Origin: Alteromonas sp. 5E99-2
Lineage (GTDB): Bacteria > Pseudomonadota > Gammaproteobacteria > Enterobacterales > Alteromonadaceae
Direction of reading: 5' to 3'
NCBI RefSeq assembly: GCF_017368475.1
Contig: NZ_JAFNJE010000004.1
Coordinates: forward strand, 62,001 to 126,000
DNA length: 64,000 nucleotides
Each line of letters starts with the position of its first letter. Within the stretch, counting starts at the first letter, position 1. The notes under the pieces were generated by a model. It ran no database searches. It was not told where the DNA came from and was given only the letters and a program-made list of their open reading frames with translations. A program made the translations under genes and the position numbers. Shown here in pieces: positions 43,934 to 54,503 of the stretch.

Positions 43934-46552
43934 CTACAAGTTAGGACCAAGCCAGCGTTCAGCATCTTCACATGACCAACCTTTTCGCTGAGCATAATTT
44001 TCAAGTTGGTCTCGCTGAATTTTGGCAACCGCAAAATACTTAGCTTGGGGGTGAGAAAAATACCATCCAGAAACCGATGCGCCAGGATACATGGCATAAC
44101 TCTCGGTTAACTTCATACCAGTATGCTTTTCTGCATCTAATAAGTTCCAGATAGTTTGTTTTTCTGAATGTTCAGGGCACGCCGCATAACCCGGTGCCGG
44201 ACGAATACCTTGATATTTTTCTCGAATTAACGCGTCATTGTCGAGGTCTTCATCAGCAGCATAACCCCAATACACTTTACGAACTTGTTCATGAAGGTAC
44301 TCTGCAAAGCCTTCGGCTAATCGGTCTGCAATGGCTTTCACCATAATCGCATTGTAATCGTCACCTTGCTCTTCAAAAGATTTTGCTAAATCATCTTCAC
44401 CAATACCCGCAGTAACAGCAAAGGCACCGATATAATCTTGAATGCCACTTTCTTTAGGCGCAATGAAATCACTTAGACAATAGTTTGAGAACTTATCTTT
44501 CTTAGTTTGTTGACGTAAATGGTGCCCCACTGCTTGTATATTCTCACGACTATCATCCGTATAGATTTCTACGTCATCTTCAACACGGTTAGCCGCAAAC
44601 AAGCCGATAACGCCTTTAGCAGTTAAGCTCTTATCCTTAATCACGGCATCTAGCATGACATTAGCATCCGCAAACAAAGAGCGGGCTTCTTCCCCCACTA
44701 CATCGTCATTAAGAATACGGGGATACTTCCCAGCTAACGACCATGTTAAGAAAAAAGGTGTCCAATCAATATAATCGCGAAGTTCACTCAACTCTACACT
44801 AATAGGAGTTACGCCTAATTTATTAGGGGTAACCGGTAGCGTAGCAAAATCGGGAGAGAACGCATTTTCACGGGCATCTTGTAAGGATACAGCTGCTGAT
44901 TTCGGCCGTTTTCTAGCGTGCTGCTCACGCACTTTTTCATATTCAGTATCGAGTTGTTTTGAAAACACATCTCGAGACTCTTTATTCAGTAGTTTTTGAC
45001 ATACCCCTACAGCACGGCTGGCATTGGGAACATACACTACGGGGTGGTCATAATTTTGTTCAATTTTAACAGCAGTATGTGCTTTTGATGTTGTCGCTCC
45101 GCCAATTAACAAGGGTAAATGAAAGTCTTGGCGCTGCATTTCTTTTGCCACATACACCATCTCATCAAGAGAAGGAGTAATAAGGCCAGACAAGCCAATC
45201 ATGTCTACATTTTCATCTTTAGCGGTTTTCAATATCGTTGCTGCGGGTACCATAACTCCCATGTCAATAACTTCAAAGTTATTACATTGCAGCACCACGC
45301 CCACAATATTCTTACCAATGTCGTGCACGTCACCTTTTACTGTAGCAAGTAAAATTTTTCCATTACTTTTAACGTCACCAGATTTTTCATCTTCAATATA
45401 GGGCTGCAGATATGCCACCGCTTTTTTCATAACCCGTGCTGACTTTACCACTTGAGGAAGAAACATTTTTCCTTCGCCAAATAGGTCACCTACTACATTC
45501 ATACCGTCCATCAATGGACCTTCAATAACATGCAAAGGCTTTTCAGCCTGTGACCTTGCTTCTTCAGTATCATCAATGATGTAGTCGGTAATACCTTTTA
45601 CAAGCGCATGTTCAAGGCGTTTATTCACATCCTGCTCTCGCCATGTGAGGTCTTCTTTAGCTTGAACCTTACCATCGCCTTGATACTTCGGCGCGAGTTC
45701 TAAAAGCGCGTCAGTTGCACCATCATTGCGATTTAAAATAACGTCTTCTACTGCGTCCCGCAGTTCTTTTGGTATTTCATCGTAAACTTCTAATTGACCC
45801 GCATTAACTATGCCCATATCCATACCCGCCCTAATGGCGTAGTACAAAAATACGGAATGCATGGCTTCCCTTACTGGGTTATTGCCACGAAAGGAAAAAG
45901 AGATGTTAGATAACCCGCCAGAAATATGGGCATGAGGACATGTTTCACGAATAATACGCGTGGCTTCGATAAAGTCTACGGCATAATTATTGTGTTCTTC
46001 GATACCGGTCGCCACTGCGAAAATATTCGGATCAAAAATAATATCTTCAGGTGGAAAGCCGATTTCTTCAGTGAGCACTTTATAGCTACGCTGACATATT
46101 TCCACTTTCCGTTCTTTTGTATCGGCTTGACCTGTTTCGTCAAATGCCATAACAACCGTTGCTGCACCATAACGTTTAATCAATTTTGCTTGATGAAGAA
46201 AGCTTTCTTTTCCTTCTTTCAAACTAATCGAGTTCACAATGGCTTTACCTTGCACACACTTTAAGCCAGCTTCGATTACGTCCCATTTACTACTGTCAAT
46301 CATAATAGGAACCCGGCTAATATCAGGCTCAGACGCAATTAAATTCAAAAATGTAGACATGGCCTCAACTGAGTCCAACATGGCTTCATCCATGTTGATA
46401 TCAATAATCTGCGCGCCGTTTTCTACTTGTTGTTTTGCAACATCAAGTGCAGCCTCGTAGTCACCTTCAAGAATAAGGCGTTTAAATTTAGCGGAACCCG
46501 TAACATTTGTACGTTCACCGACATTAATAAATGTAGAAAACTCTGTACTCAC
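43934..46552 (-). CDS. metH: Methionine synthase, C-terminal part (folate, cobalamin and reactivation domains)
   Basis: An 872-residue protein equal to the second two-thirds of E. coli MetH: pterin-binding domain from [19 protein letters not shown], cobalamin domain with [14 protein letters not shown] (the cobalt-coordinating His) and [10 protein letters not shown], and the AdoMet-binding reactivation domain ([24 protein letters not shown]). It lacks the homocysteine-binding domain, which is encoded by the preceding gene. Starts at GTG 46552 with AAGGCGG 6 bases upstream, overlapping the stop of that gene, so the two are translationally coupled. Confidence 0.95.
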   Translation of the reverse strand: MSTEFSTFINVGERTNVTGSAKFKRLILEGDYEAALDVAKQQVENGAQIIDINMDEAMLDSVEAMSTFLNLIASEPDISRVPIMIDSSKWDVIEAGLKCVQGKAIVNSISLKEGKESFLHQAKLIKRYGAATVVMAFDETGQADTKERKVEICQRSYKVLTEEIGFPPEDIIFDPNIFAVATGIEEHNNYAVDFIEATRIIRETCPHAHISGGLSNISFSFRGNNPVREAMHSVFLYYAIRAGMDMGIVNAGQLEVYDEIPKELRDAVEDVILNRNDGATDALLELAPKYQGDGKVQAKEDLTWREQDVNKRLEHALVKGITDYIIDDTEEARSQAEKPLHVIEGPLMDGMNVVGDLFGEGKMFLPQVVKSARVMKKAVAYLQPYIEDEKSGDVKSNGKILLATVKGDVHDIGKNIVGVVLQCNNFEVIDMGVMVPAATILKTAKDENVDMIGLSGLITPSLDEMVYVAKEMQRQDFHLPLLIGGATTSKAHTAVKIEQNYDHPVVYVPNASRAVGVCQKLLNKESRDVFSKQLDTEYEKVREQHARKRPKSAAVSLQDARENAFSPDFATLPVTPNKLGVTPISVELSELRDYIDWTPFFLTWSLAGKYPRILNDDVVGEEARSLFADANVMLDAVIKDKSLTAKGVIGLFAANRVEDDVEIYTDDSRENIQAVGHHLRQQTKKDKFSNYCLSDFIAPKESGIQDYIGAFAVTAGIGEDDLAKSFEEQGDDYNAIMVKAIADRLAEGFAEYLHEQVRKVYWGYAADEDLDNDALIREKYQGIRPAPGYAACPEHSEKQTIWNLLDAEKHTGMKLTESYAMYPGASVSGWYFSHPQAKYFAVAKIQRDQLENYAQRKGWSCEDAERWLGPNL

Positions 46553-46561
46553 TTTTCCGCC

Positions 46562-47605
46562 TTAATGAACAAAAGGTTCTAAACCAGACAATCGCATTTT
46601 CGTTTCTATTTTTGGTATAGAACGAGGTGCTAATGTTGAAACTGCATCGGCAATTTGTGCAATATGTTCTGGCGTACTACCACAGCAACCGCCAACAATG
46701 TTCACTAATTGACTCTCACCCCACTCTTTAATATGAAACGCCATTTCTTCTGCGGTCATATCGTACTCACCAAATTCATTAGGTAGACCAGCATTCGGGT
46801 GAGCGGATACTAAACAGTCTGCTATTTGAGAAATTTCATCTACATATTGTCTGAGTGTATCAGGCCCCAATGCACAGTTTAAACCGAAAGAAATTGGTTC
46901 GACATGACGCAATGAGTAATAAAATGCCTCTGCTGTTTGTCCAGATAAGGTACGCCCTGACGCATCTGTAATGGTGCCAGAAATCATCACAGGTAACTTT
47001 TTACCCAATTGTTCAAAAGCAGTATCAACTGCGAATGCTGCGGCCTTTGCATTTAAGGTGTCGAAAATAGTTTCTAGCATAATGCAGTCTACCCCGCCCT
47101 CAACAAGGGCCAAGGTAGATTCCACATAAGCTTCAACTAATTCGTCAAATGTAACATTGCGCTTACCAGGGTCATTTACATCGGGAGAAATAGACGCAGT
47201 ACGGTTAGTCGGGCCTAAAACCCCAGCTACGATGCGAGGTTTATTCGGTGTTTTAGCTGTGTATTCATCTGCAGCTTCTCGCGCAAGCTTTGCGGCAGCG
47301 ACATTGATTGCCTTGGAATAAGATTCCATATCATAGTCTGCCATAGCAATTGTCGTAGCATTGAAGGTATTCGTTTCAATAATATCAGCACCCGCGGCTA
47401 AATAATCGCAATGAATTTGTTTGATGATTTCTGGTTGTGTTATCGCGAGTAAATCGTTGTTGCCCTTCACATCACAATGCCAATCTGAAAATTGTTCGCC
47501 TCGGTAGTCTTCTTCTTCTAATTTATGGCATTGGATCATTGTTCCCATTGCACCATCTAATATAAGAATACGATCAGCGGCTAAAGTTGAAAAATCGAAA
47601 CTCAT
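46562..47605 (-). CDS. Methionine synthase, N-terminal part (homocysteine S-methyltransferase domain)
   Basis: A 347-residue protein equal to the first domain of Met[23 protein letters not shown] at the N-terminus, and the zinc ligands in GLNCALG and [11 protein letters not shown]. It ends [10 protein letters not shown], the exact point where E. coli MetH enters its pterin domain. It binds Zn2+ and homocysteine and receives the methyl group from the cobalamin half. Nine bases separate it from the other half; metA is eight bases upstream. Confidence 0.94.
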   Translation of the reverse strand: MSFDFSTLAADRILILDGAMGTMIQCHKLEEEDYRGEQFSDWHCDVKGNNDLLAITQPEIIKQIHCDYLAAGADIIETNTFNATTIAMADYDMESYSKAINVAAAKLAREAADEYTAKTPNKPRIVAGVLGPTNRTASISPDVNDPGKRNVTFDELVEAYVESTLALVEGGVDCIMLETIFDTLNAKAAAFAVDTAFEQLGKKLPVMISGTITDASGRTLSGQTAEAFYYSLRHVEPISFGLNCALGPDTLRQYVDEISQIADCLVSAHPNAGLPNEFGEYDMTAEEMAFHIKEWGESQLVNIVGGCCGSTPEHIAQIADAVSTLAPRSIPKIETKMRLSGLEPFVH

Positions 47606-47613
47606 TGCTACCT

Positions 47614-48543
47614 CTAATTACCCGTTTTGCTTAACGTATTAAGATCATAAGGCGTGTTTTGATACACATAATAATTTAACCAATTGCTATACAGTAAGCT
47701 TCCGTGCGAGCGCCAATTTACTATTGGTTTTTTCGTTGGATCATTATCAACAAAATAATGCTTTGGCAGTGTTGGATTACATCCTTCAGCGGTGTCTCTG
47801 GCATATTCTTCAGATAAGGTTTCAGGATCGTATTCAGGGTGCCCAGTTAATAATACGGTGCGTTTATCTGACGACGCAACCAAATAAGCGCCAGCTTCTG
47901 GTGATTCGGCAAGTACATTTAAGCCATCAATACTGTTGTATGTTTGACTGGATATTTCACCAAAGCGCGAATGCGGCGCCCAGAATGTATCATCAAATCC
48001 ACGAACCAGTTCATTTTGCGGTTGTGGTACGCGGTGGGAGAATACCCCTGATAATTTATCTTTCCTCAGGTTTCTATTTACGCCATGGAAATGGTACATA
48101 GCGGCGTGAGCTGCCCAGCATAAATAGAGAGTGGATTGAACATGTCTTTTTGTCCATTCAAACACCGCTGCTATTTTATCCCAATATTTGACCTCGTTAT
48201 AAGGCATTAGCGCCAATGGCGCACCTGTAATAATAAGACCGTCATATTGTTTATAGGCAACATCATCGAACAGTGTATAAAAAGCGTCCATATGGGATTG
48301 CGGTGTATATTTAGGCGCACAGGAATCAATACGAATAAGATCGACATTGATTTGTAAAGGCGTATTTGAAAGCAAACGCAATAATTGCAGTTCAGTTTCA
48401 ATTTTATTGGGCATTAAATTCAGTATACCCACTTCTAACGGACGAATATCCTGCGTTGCTGCACGAGCGCTATCCATAACAAAAATATTTTCTTGCTGTA
48501 ACAGCTTTTGCGCAGGAAGTGCTTCAGGAACTCGTATAGGCAT
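47614..48543 (-). CDS. metA: Homoserine O-acyltransferase MetA (homoserine O-succinyltransferase family)
   Basis: A 309-residue enzyme, the same length as E. coli MetA. It acylates homoserine, the committed step of methionine synthesis. The catalytic cysteine C142 is in [16 protein letters not shown], and the His-Glu dyad is in TGHPEYD; the whole N-terminus ([24 protein letters not shown]) is MetA-like. First gene in a metA-metH operon under MetJ boxes. The acyl donor (succinyl or acetyl) cannot be told with certainty. Confidence 0.95.
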   Translation of the reverse strand: MPIRVPEALPAQKLLQQENIFVMDSARAATQDIRPLEVGILNLMPNKIETELQLLRLLSNTPLQINVDLIRIDSCAPKYTPQSHMDAFYTLFDDVAYKQYDGLIITGAPLALMPYNEVKYWDKIAAVFEWTKRHVQSTLYLCWAAHAAMYHFHGVNRNLRKDKLSGVFSHRVPQPQNELVRGFDDTFWAPHSRFGEISSQTYNSIDGLNVLAESPEAGAYLVASSDKRTVLLTGHPEYDPETLSEEYARDTAEGCNPTLPKHYFVDNDPTKKPIVNWRSHGSLLYSNWLNYYVYQNTPYDLNTLSKTGN

Positions 48544-48592
48544 AGTATGACTCTGAATTTAAACGGTGCACAACACTAAATAAAATTACACT

Positions 48593-48630
48593 AGTTGTCA
48601 ATTTATTTACGTCTAGACGTCTAAACATCT
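48593..48630 (-). promoter_or_regulatory. MetJ boxes and -35 element of the metA operon
   Basis: Three tandem 8-mers TTACGTCT, AGACGTCT and AAACATCT (48607-48630) match the met-box consensus AGACGTCT, the middle one perfectly. A TTGACA (48596-48601) is next to them on the side facing metA. A good -10 is not obvious. MetJ with S-adenosylmethionine should repress here. Confidence 0.8.
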
Positions 48631-48756
48631 TAAATCTAATAAGATTGACTCCCGTTTAAGGAGTGGTACAAGCGTTTGTTTGAAAGTGCTAATTTTAATA
48701 TTGACACTCGGTGCTGCTAGAATTGAGCGACGTTTCTTAAACAGGATTCAGGTTAA

Positions 48757-49170
48757 TTAAGTGTGTAGAGAAATTAAAACACTGACTTCGGCGACAGGTA
48801 AGTCACAGGCTTGAGCTATTTCTTCTGCCCCAACGCCTTGTTTAGCCATAGCGGCTGCTTTTTGATACAACTTGACTTGAGGATCCTGAGAAAGCTGCTC
48901 TCTCAACGTACCCTCTAACTGATTTATTTGTTCAGGTAATGGTTGGATTATTTTATGTAGGGTATGGATGCTTGCTTCAGCTTCGTCGAGACGAGACAGC
49001 AAGATTTGATATGCCATTTTATTTTTAGCAATCAACTGCGCTGCGCTAGTCTGTTCTGTAGTAATCCGTTTTAACTTTTTATTTAACCCTACAATCATCG
49101 CTATAAACACAAATAGCGCAGTAGCAATCAGTGCTCCTACGCTAATCATTTGAGTCATTGTAAAAGTCAA
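48757..49170 (-). CDS. DUF2802 protein of the chemotaxis cluster
   Basis: A 137-residue protein: one N-terminal membrane helix (MISVGALIATALFVFIAMIVGL), a coiled-coil region (ARLDEAEASIHTLHKIIQPLPEQINQLEGTL) and a C-terminal helix-turn-helix-like tail (AAMAKQGVGAEEIAQACDLPVAEVSVLISLH). DUF2802 proteins regularly end the cheW side of this cluster in Vibrio, Shewanella and Pseudomonas. Function unknown. Last gene of the motility block. Confidence 0.83.
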   Translation of the reverse strand: MTFTMTQMISVGALIATALFVFIAMIVGLNKKLKRITTEQTSAAQLIAKNKMAYQILLSRLDEAEASIHTLHKIIQPLPEQINQLEGTLREQLSQDPQVKLYQKAAAMAKQGVGAEEIAQACDLPVAEVSVLISLHT

Positions 49171-49179
49171 AATAGGTTC

Positions 49180-49671
49180 TTATAAACTACTAATTTCTTC
49201 CCATTCTTCATCACTAAGAAGTTTATTCAGGTCAACCAATATCAATAGGTTACCATCGCGATTAGATACACCTTGAATAAATTTAGCACTTTCTTCAGTA
49301 CCCACATTTGGTGCACTGTCGATTTCAGAAGAACGTAAGTAAACCACTTCTGCTACACTATCAACGAGTATACCGACAACCTGCTCATCAGATTCAATAA
49401 TTACAATTCGTGTATTGTCAGTGATATCACTAGACGACAGACCAAAACGTGTTCGAGTATCAATTACGGTAACAACATTACCCCGCAAATTAATAATTCC
49501 CAGCACGTAATCAGGCGCGCCTGGCACAGGTGCTATTTCGGTATATCTCAACACTTCTTGCACTTGCATTACATTTATACCGTAGGTTTCTTCACCCAAA
49601 CAGTACGTTACCCACTGTAATACTTCATCGCTATTGTCGGTTGCTGGATTCGTATTTCTATCGTCACTCAT
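49180..49671 (-). CDS. cheW: Chemotaxis coupling protein CheW
   Basis: A 163-residue CheW. LQWVTYCLGEETYGINVMQVQEVLRYTEIAPVPGAPDYVLGIINLRGNVVTVIDTR is the classic CheW first half. It links receptors to CheA. Located between parP and the DUF2802 gene. Confidence 0.96.
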   Translation of the reverse strand: MSDDRNTNPATDNSDEVLQWVTYCLGEETYGINVMQVQEVLRYTEIAPVPGAPDYVLGIINLRGNVVTVIDTRTRFGLSSSDITDNTRIVIIESDEQVVGILVDSVAEVVYLRSSEIDSAPNVGTEESAKFIQGVSNRDGNLLILVDLNKLLSDEEWEEISSL

Positions 49672-49686
49672 TTATTCGGCTCCCAC

Positions 49687-50409
49687 TTAGTCTTGTGAAT
49701 CGCTGTTCAATCCTTTGTTAAGCATAGATACTAACTGATAAACATCAATTAAAGCACACATTCTTTCTTTTACCATACCGGCCAACCATGGACGTTTTTT
49801 ATCATTCTCACGCCATTTAACATCAGATTTGTTTAATGACACGGTATCAACTAACTTCTCGCACGCTAAGCCCCAAGTACTCTCGGCAAGCATAACCAGA
49901 TAACTATAGTGTAACCCCTCTTCCAAAGTTTGCGTGATTTTTTCAGGCATTACCCATTTTGCGGTGTCTACAACATTTAATTTTTCATCACGATGCAACA
50001 TCACACCCTTAAACCAAGACGGTTTTCCAAACAATGGACTCACATTATCAACTTGATGAATTCCTCCAAGGGTTACCAGAGGAACTGCCAATGTCAGCCC
50101 TGCGACTTCAAAAAAAAGTGCTTGGAAATTCTCTTCGAGCTGCTCAGCAATGGGTATATCATGTTTGATTAATGGCTGAGTACCTATTTCCTCAGAAGTC
50201 TGCTCTACTTCTAACTCAGGAACAGAAACATCACGCTCAGCTTTTATTACCGGCGTATCTATCAATTGCGATTCAGTTAACAGCTTCTCAGCAACCGCTT
50301 TTTTTTGTTCTAGGTAGCCGGTTTCATCTGAGACATTATTTTCTGACAACAAACTCCCCAAGTAATCTTCCATTACTTCTTCATTTGCAAAACGGTTTGG
50401 CTTGCTCAT
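49687..50409 (-). CDS. parP: ParP, CheW-like polar array-tethering protein
   Basis: A 240-residue protein with an unstructured N-terminal half of about 105 residues and a C-terminal CheW-like (AIF) domain (LFFEVAGLTLAVPLVTLGGIHQVD, WGLACEKLVDTVSLNKSDVKWR). In Vibrio, ParP sits between parC and cheW and tethers CheA arrays to the pole. It overlaps the parC stop in TAATG. Identity rests on domain layout and gene order. Confidence 0.85.
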   Translation of the reverse strand: MSKPNRFANEEVMEDYLGSLLSENNVSDETGYLEQKKAVAEKLLTESQLIDTPVIKAERDVSVPELEVEQTSEEIGTQPLIKHDIPIAEQLEENFQALFFEVAGLTLAVPLVTLGGIHQVDNVSPLFGKPSWFKGVMLHRDEKLNVVDTAKWVMPEKITQTLEEGLHYSYLVMLAESTWGLACEKLVDTVSLNKSDVKWRENDKKRPWLAGMVKERMCALIDVYQLVSMLNKGLNSDSQD

Positions 50410-51188
50410 TATCCCTTACTCTCTAATTCTTTTAGTAGTCGCTTGTATGCAAACACGCCTCGACATTTAGGAAACGTAACCGACGCTGGAGACTGCGCTT
50501 GGCTCGCGTCTCTAAATCGAGTATCAATCGGAATTGTGTGTTCCCACAATATATTGCCATAATCTTCATTTAGTTTATCGTGCGCATCCAGCGCAGCTTT
50601 AGTCCGTTTATCAAACATTGTTGGAACAACGACGGCATTGAACTCTTTAGATAAGGTTTTACCCATGATTTCAAGCGTATGCATCATCCTGTCTAAACCT
50701 TTAAGGGCTAAGAATTCGGTTTGAACGGGTACAATCACTCGTTGGCAAGCAGCCAAAGCATTGACCATTAGTACACCTAAAACCGGTGGGCAGTCGATGA
50801 TCACATGATCAAATTCATTTTCAATTAACTTCAATGCATTTTTTAACACAAACCCCATACCGTTTTTTGCGCCTAACTTTCTGTCTAACGTTGCAACATT
50901 CATAGTGGCAGGAAGTATAAACAAACTATCTAGTTTTGTTGGACACAAACAATTCATTACACTATCGAAAGTCAACGAACTAGCTTGAGTAAATACATCA
51001 TAAACAGAAGCATTAAGTTCCTCTGAATTAATACCGAAATAGTAACTTAAGGACGCTTGAGGATCCGTATCAACCAGCAGAACTCTTTTTCCTCTTTGCG
51101 CTAAAAGGCCACCTAGAGTAACGGTCGTGGTTGTTTTCCCTACACCGCCTTTTTGGTTAGCAACTGTCCATATGCACAATTTATTCAT
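50409..51188 (-). CDS. parC: ParC, ParA-like ATPase for chemotaxis array positioning
   Basis: A 259-residue ParA/MinD-family ATPase: Walker A VANQKGGVGKTTTTVTLGG, DTDPQASLSYYFGI, and switch motif DHVIIDCPPVLGVLMVNAL. In Vibrio, ParC places chemosensory arrays at the pole. Starts at ATG 51188, sharing one base with the cheB stop; an upstream extension in frame lies inside cheB. Followed directly by parP. Confidence 0.9.
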   Translation of the reverse strand: MNKLCIWTVANQKGGVGKTTTTVTLGGLLAQRGKRVLLVDTDPQASLSYYFGINSEELNASVYDVFTQASSLTFDSVMNCLCPTKLDSLFILPATMNVATLDRKLGAKNGMGFVLKNALKLIENEFDHVIIDCPPVLGVLMVNALAACQRVIVPVQTEFLALKGLDRMMHTLEIMGKTLSKEFNAVVVPTMFDKRTKAALDAHDKLNEDYGNILWEHTIPIDTRFRDASQAQSPASVTFPKCRGVFAYKRLLKELESKG

Positions 51189-52300
51189 CACAAACCTAGC
51201 TCTGCTAACAAGCAAGAGGCCATATCATCAATACTAATATTCTTTGATGCAATCCCCGCTGTGGTTACAGCTTTTGGCATCCCGTAAACCACCGAACTTG
51301 ATTCGTCTTGTGCCCAAATAGTCGCACCAATTTGACTTAGCTTTTCACACCCTAGCTTTCCGTCTTGTCCCATGCCAGTTAGTATTACAGCTAAAACATC
51401 GCCTTCGTATACTGATGCCAAACTATCAAAGGTAATATCAACACATGGGTGGTAATTTACTTTTTCATGAGACTCTGTATCTCTCACAACTAACGTACCA
51501 TTGTGAGCTTCGCCTTGAACTACGCATTGTTTTCCACCTGGCGCGATATAAGCTTTTCCACACTCTAGTTTCATCCCGTTGCTAGCATGAATAACATCAA
51601 TACTAGAAATGATATTCAACCGTTGCGCAAATGCGGCGGTAAAGCTCCCTGGCATATGCTGCGCAATCACAACTGGAACCGGTAAATTTGAAGGCAGCTT
51701 AGTCAAAATTGACTGTAAGGCAACAGGGCCTCCAGTGGACGCTCCTATAGCTAAACATTTATAACGCTTACCCGAAGGAACAATGGCTGAAGAGGATACT
51801 TTTTCCGCTTTACTTTTGTGCGCAGGAGTAACTGAAGAGTCTTTTTGAAAAGACATCATCGACGGATCATTATGGGTCGATTTTGTTTTAACTATATAAG
51901 GTTTACGCCTTGCCAGAAGACGAATTTTTGTTCTCAAAGCATTGACAGCTTCGGTATTGTTGTTTGAAATATCATCGAATTTTTTTGGGAAAAAATCCAA
52001 AGCTCCCACTTCTAAAGCATCTAATGTTGCTTGAGCTCCACTTTGAGTAAGTGAAGAAAACATAAGAATAGGAATCGGTGTATTTTCCATAATACACCTA
52101 ACTGCAGAAATACCATCAAGAACAGGCATTTCTACATCCATAGTAATCACATCAGGCGAGAGCTTTTCCGCTAAAGCGATGGCTTCATTTCCATCTTTAG
52201 CTTCACCCACTACATTAAGCATTGGGTCTTCATCAATAAGCCTTCGCAAACTGCGCCTATAGAATGTCGAGTCATCAACCACCAGCACATTAAATGCCAT
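51188..52300 (-). CDS. cheB: Chemotaxis protein-glutamate methylesterase CheB
   Basis: A 370-residue response regulator-methylesterase. Receiver domain at residues 1-120 (VLVVDDSTFYRRSLRRLI, phosphoacceptor in VITMDVEMPVLDGISAV). CheB_methylest domain from about 185: catalytic serine in IGASTGGPVAL, His in IAQHMPGSFT, Asp in LTGMGQDGKLG. It demethylates receptors and opposes CheR. Confidence 0.96.
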   Translation of the reverse strand: MAFNVLVVDDSTFYRRSLRRLIDEDPMLNVVGEAKDGNEAIALAEKLSPDVITMDVEMPVLDGISAVRCIMENTPIPILMFSSLTQSGAQATLDALEVGALDFFPKKFDDISNNNTEAVNALRTKIRLLARRKPYIVKTKSTHNDPSMMSFQKDSSVTPAHKSKAEKVSSSAIVPSGKRYKCLAIGASTGGPVALQSILTKLPSNLPVPVVIAQHMPGSFTAAFAQRLNIISSIDVIHASNGMKLECGKAYIAPGGKQCVVQGEAHNGTLVVRDTESHEKVNYHPCVDITFDSLASVYEGDVLAVILTGMGQDGKLGCEKLSQIGATIWAQDESSSVVYGMPKAVTTAGIASKNISIDDMASCLLAELGL

Positions 52301-52320
52301 TAACTCGTTCCTTTATATTT

Positions 52321-54492
52321 CTATTTTAATGTTTTTGTAGCATATTTTTTAAGTAAACTAGGAATATCCAAAATCAGGGCTATCCCACCATCAGATGTAA
52401 TGGTTGCGCCAGCCATTCCCGGAGTTCCTTGTAATAAAACGTCGAGTGGTTTAATTACCACTTCTTCCTGTCCAATCAATGAATCGACAACAAAACCAAC
52501 TTGCTTCGTACCAATTTGAACAACAACAACATGTCCTTTGTCTTTTTCAACATTACTCGCGTCGCCTCGCAGTAACCACTCCCCTAAGAAAAATAGTGGG
52601 ATGGCTTTAGAGCGAACAATCATGGTCAATTGTCCATCTACCGTATTCGTTTTACTAGAATCAACATTGATTATTTCGTTTACAGCGCCCAAAGGTAAAG
52701 CGAAGGTTTGACCTCCGACTACAATCATAAGTGTCGGTAAAATCGCCAGCGTAAGTGGGACCTTGATATCTAAGCGAGTGCCTTTACCCAACTGAGAATC
52801 AATACTAACAGTACCATTTAATTGATTTATTTTTGTTTTAACAACATCCATTCCGACACCACGGCCAGAAATGTCACTGATCTCAGTTTTTGTAGAAAAA
52901 CCTGGTGCAAAAATCAAATTAAATGCTTCAACATCAGACATTCTTGCCGCTGCATCAGCGTCTAAAACACCTCGACTAATAGCGATTTCTTTAAGTTTTT
53001 CAGCATCCATCCCCTTACCATCATCTTCGATAGTAAGCAGTATGTGGTCGCCCTCCTGAGAAGCTGCGAGTGTTACAGTTCCCATCTTAGGCTTTCCAGC
53101 CGCAACCCTTTCATCTGGCATTTCTACGCCATGGTCCACTGAATTTCGTACTAAATGCACCAATGGATCTGCAAGGGCTTCTACTAGATTTTTATCTAAA
53201 TCAGTATCCTCACCTTTCAGTTCTAATGTAATTTCTTTTTTCAACGAGCGAGCCAAGTCACGTACAACTCTAGGAAAACGTCCGAAGACCTTTTTAATTG
53301 GTTGCATGCGGGTTTTCATTACCGCGCCTTGTAAGTCACCGGTAACGACGTCCAAATTGGCAATCGCTTTTGTCATCGACTCATCAGCTAAATTTATACC
53401 TAAACTTAACAGCCTATTTCTAACCAATACGAGCTCGCCGACCATATTCATAATTTGGTCAAGACGCTTAGTATCTACACGTACAGTCGTTTCAGCTGCT
53501 GGAGCAGATTGCGCAGGCTTTTTATCGTCTTTAGGTGCCGCTTTTTTGGCTGCTGCAGGCTTAGCAGGAGCAGGTTTAGTGTCTTTTGGTTTTGCAGGTT
53601 CTTTTGGTTTTTCAGCAGCTTTAGCTGCTGCAGGTGGCGGTGCTTTTGCTGGAGCAGCATCAGCAATAACCGGCCCTTTTCCACTACCGTGTAACTCATC
53701 TAGTAATGCTTCGAACTCATCATCTGTGATTTCGTCATCATTTCCTGATGCAGCATTATCCGCTGAAGCATTTCCTTCAGAAGGTTCGTTTTCTGCGCTG
53801 AACTTACCTTTACCATGAAGGCCGTCCAGTAAAGCTTCAAATTCGTCATCTGTAATGTCATCAGAAGAATTCACGTCTTTTGATTCAGAGGCATCAGCCT
53901 TAGGAGTTGGAGCTCCACCTTCACCATGAAGCTCATCAAGTAAGGCTTCAAATTCGTCTTCATTGATCTCATCAATACTTCCACCCTCAGTGGCCTTTTG
54001 GGCTTCTGCTGGTGGAGCGACTTTCTCAGGTTCAGGTTCAGGCTCTTGCTCAACAACAGCCTCTGATTCACCATCATTAGAAAAAATAGATTCACCATCT
54101 TTCTCTGGTTGGCTCAATTTATGAAGAACGTCAATAAGCTCTTTGTCTGCAGGTTCTAGCGCTTCAGACGCTTTGACCTTCTCAAACATTTCAACTACGA
54201 CATCAGTTGCTTGTAGAATCACATCCATGAGTTCTGGGGTCAGTGTTCTTTGCCCATTACGCATGATGTCAAAAACATTTTCAGCACCGTGACATATTTC
54301 AACTAACTCAGTCAAAGAAAGAAAGCCTGCGCCACCTTTTACTGTGTGATAGCCTCTGAATATGGCATTGAGTAAATCCCCATCTTCGGGATTATTCTCT
54401 AAATCTACAAGTTGTTCTTGAAGTTGTTCTAAAATTTCGCCAGCTTCAACCAAAAAGTCCTGGAGAATTTCTTCATCTACATCAAAAGACAT
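52321..54492 (-). CDS. cheA: Chemotaxis histidine kinase CheA
   Basis: A 723-residue kinase. Hpt domain at the N-terminus with phosphorylated H49 (FRGYHTVKGGAGF). An unusually long linker (about 130-345) carries three copies of an acidic EFEALLD-LHG motif and then an alanine/proline/lysine stretch. Then come dimerisation helices (MNMVGELVLVRNRLL), the HATPase (SVDHGVEMPDERVAAGKP, DDGKGMD, GRGVGMDVVK) and the CheW-like P5 domain. A separate CheY/CheB-binding P2 domain is not apparent; the motif-rich linker replaces it. Confidence 0.96.
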   Translation of the reverse strand: MSFDVDEEILQDFLVEAGEILEQLQEQLVDLENNPEDGDLLNAIFRGYHTVKGGAGFLSLTELVEICHGAENVFDIMRNGQRTLTPELMDVILQATDVVVEMFEKVKASEALEPADKELIDVLHKLSQPEKDGESIFSNDGESEAVVEQEPEPEPEKVAPPAEAQKATEGGSIDEINEDEFEALLDELHGEGGAPTPKADASESKDVNSSDDITDDEFEALLDGLHGKGKFSAENEPSEGNASADNAASGNDDEITDDEFEALLDELHGSGKGPVIADAAPAKAPPPAAAKAAEKPKEPAKPKDTKPAPAKPAAAKKAAPKDDKKPAQSAPAAETTVRVDTKRLDQIMNMVGELVLVRNRLLSLGINLADESMTKAIANLDVVTGDLQGAVMKTRMQPIKKVFGRFPRVVRDLARSLKKEITLELKGEDTDLDKNLVEALADPLVHLVRNSVDHGVEMPDERVAAGKPKMGTVTLAASQEGDHILLTIEDDGKGMDAEKLKEIAISRGVLDADAAARMSDVEAFNLIFAPGFSTKTEISDISGRGVGMDVVKTKINQLNGTVSIDSQLGKGTRLDIKVPLTLAILPTLMIVVGGQTFALPLGAVNEIINVDSSKTNTVDGQLTMIVRSKAIPLFFLGEWLLRGDASNVEKDKGHVVVVQIGTKQVGFVVDSLIGQEEVVIKPLDVLLQGTPGMAGATITSDGGIALILDIPSLLKKYATKTLK
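53683..53967 (-). repeat. Three-copy EFEALLD-LHG motif in the CheA linker
   Basis: Three copies at about residues 176-190, 213-227 and 254-269 (INEDEFEALLDELHGEG, ITDDEFEALLDGLHGKG, ITDDEFEALLDELHGSG), each 38-41 residues apart with unlike spacers. The repeats are protein-level; they could be short linear docking sites for ParP or another partner. Confidence 0.85.
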
Positions 54493-54503
54493 GTCTCTTT
54501 CCC

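Noticed and set aside
46553-46561. metH broken by a frameshift
   Set aside because: The two parts have complete termini, a GTG start and a ribosome binding site at the boundary, so it reads as a stable split.
53306-53818. 170-codon plus-strand frame
   Set aside because: Antisense to the low-complexity Ala/Pro/Lys linker of CheA.
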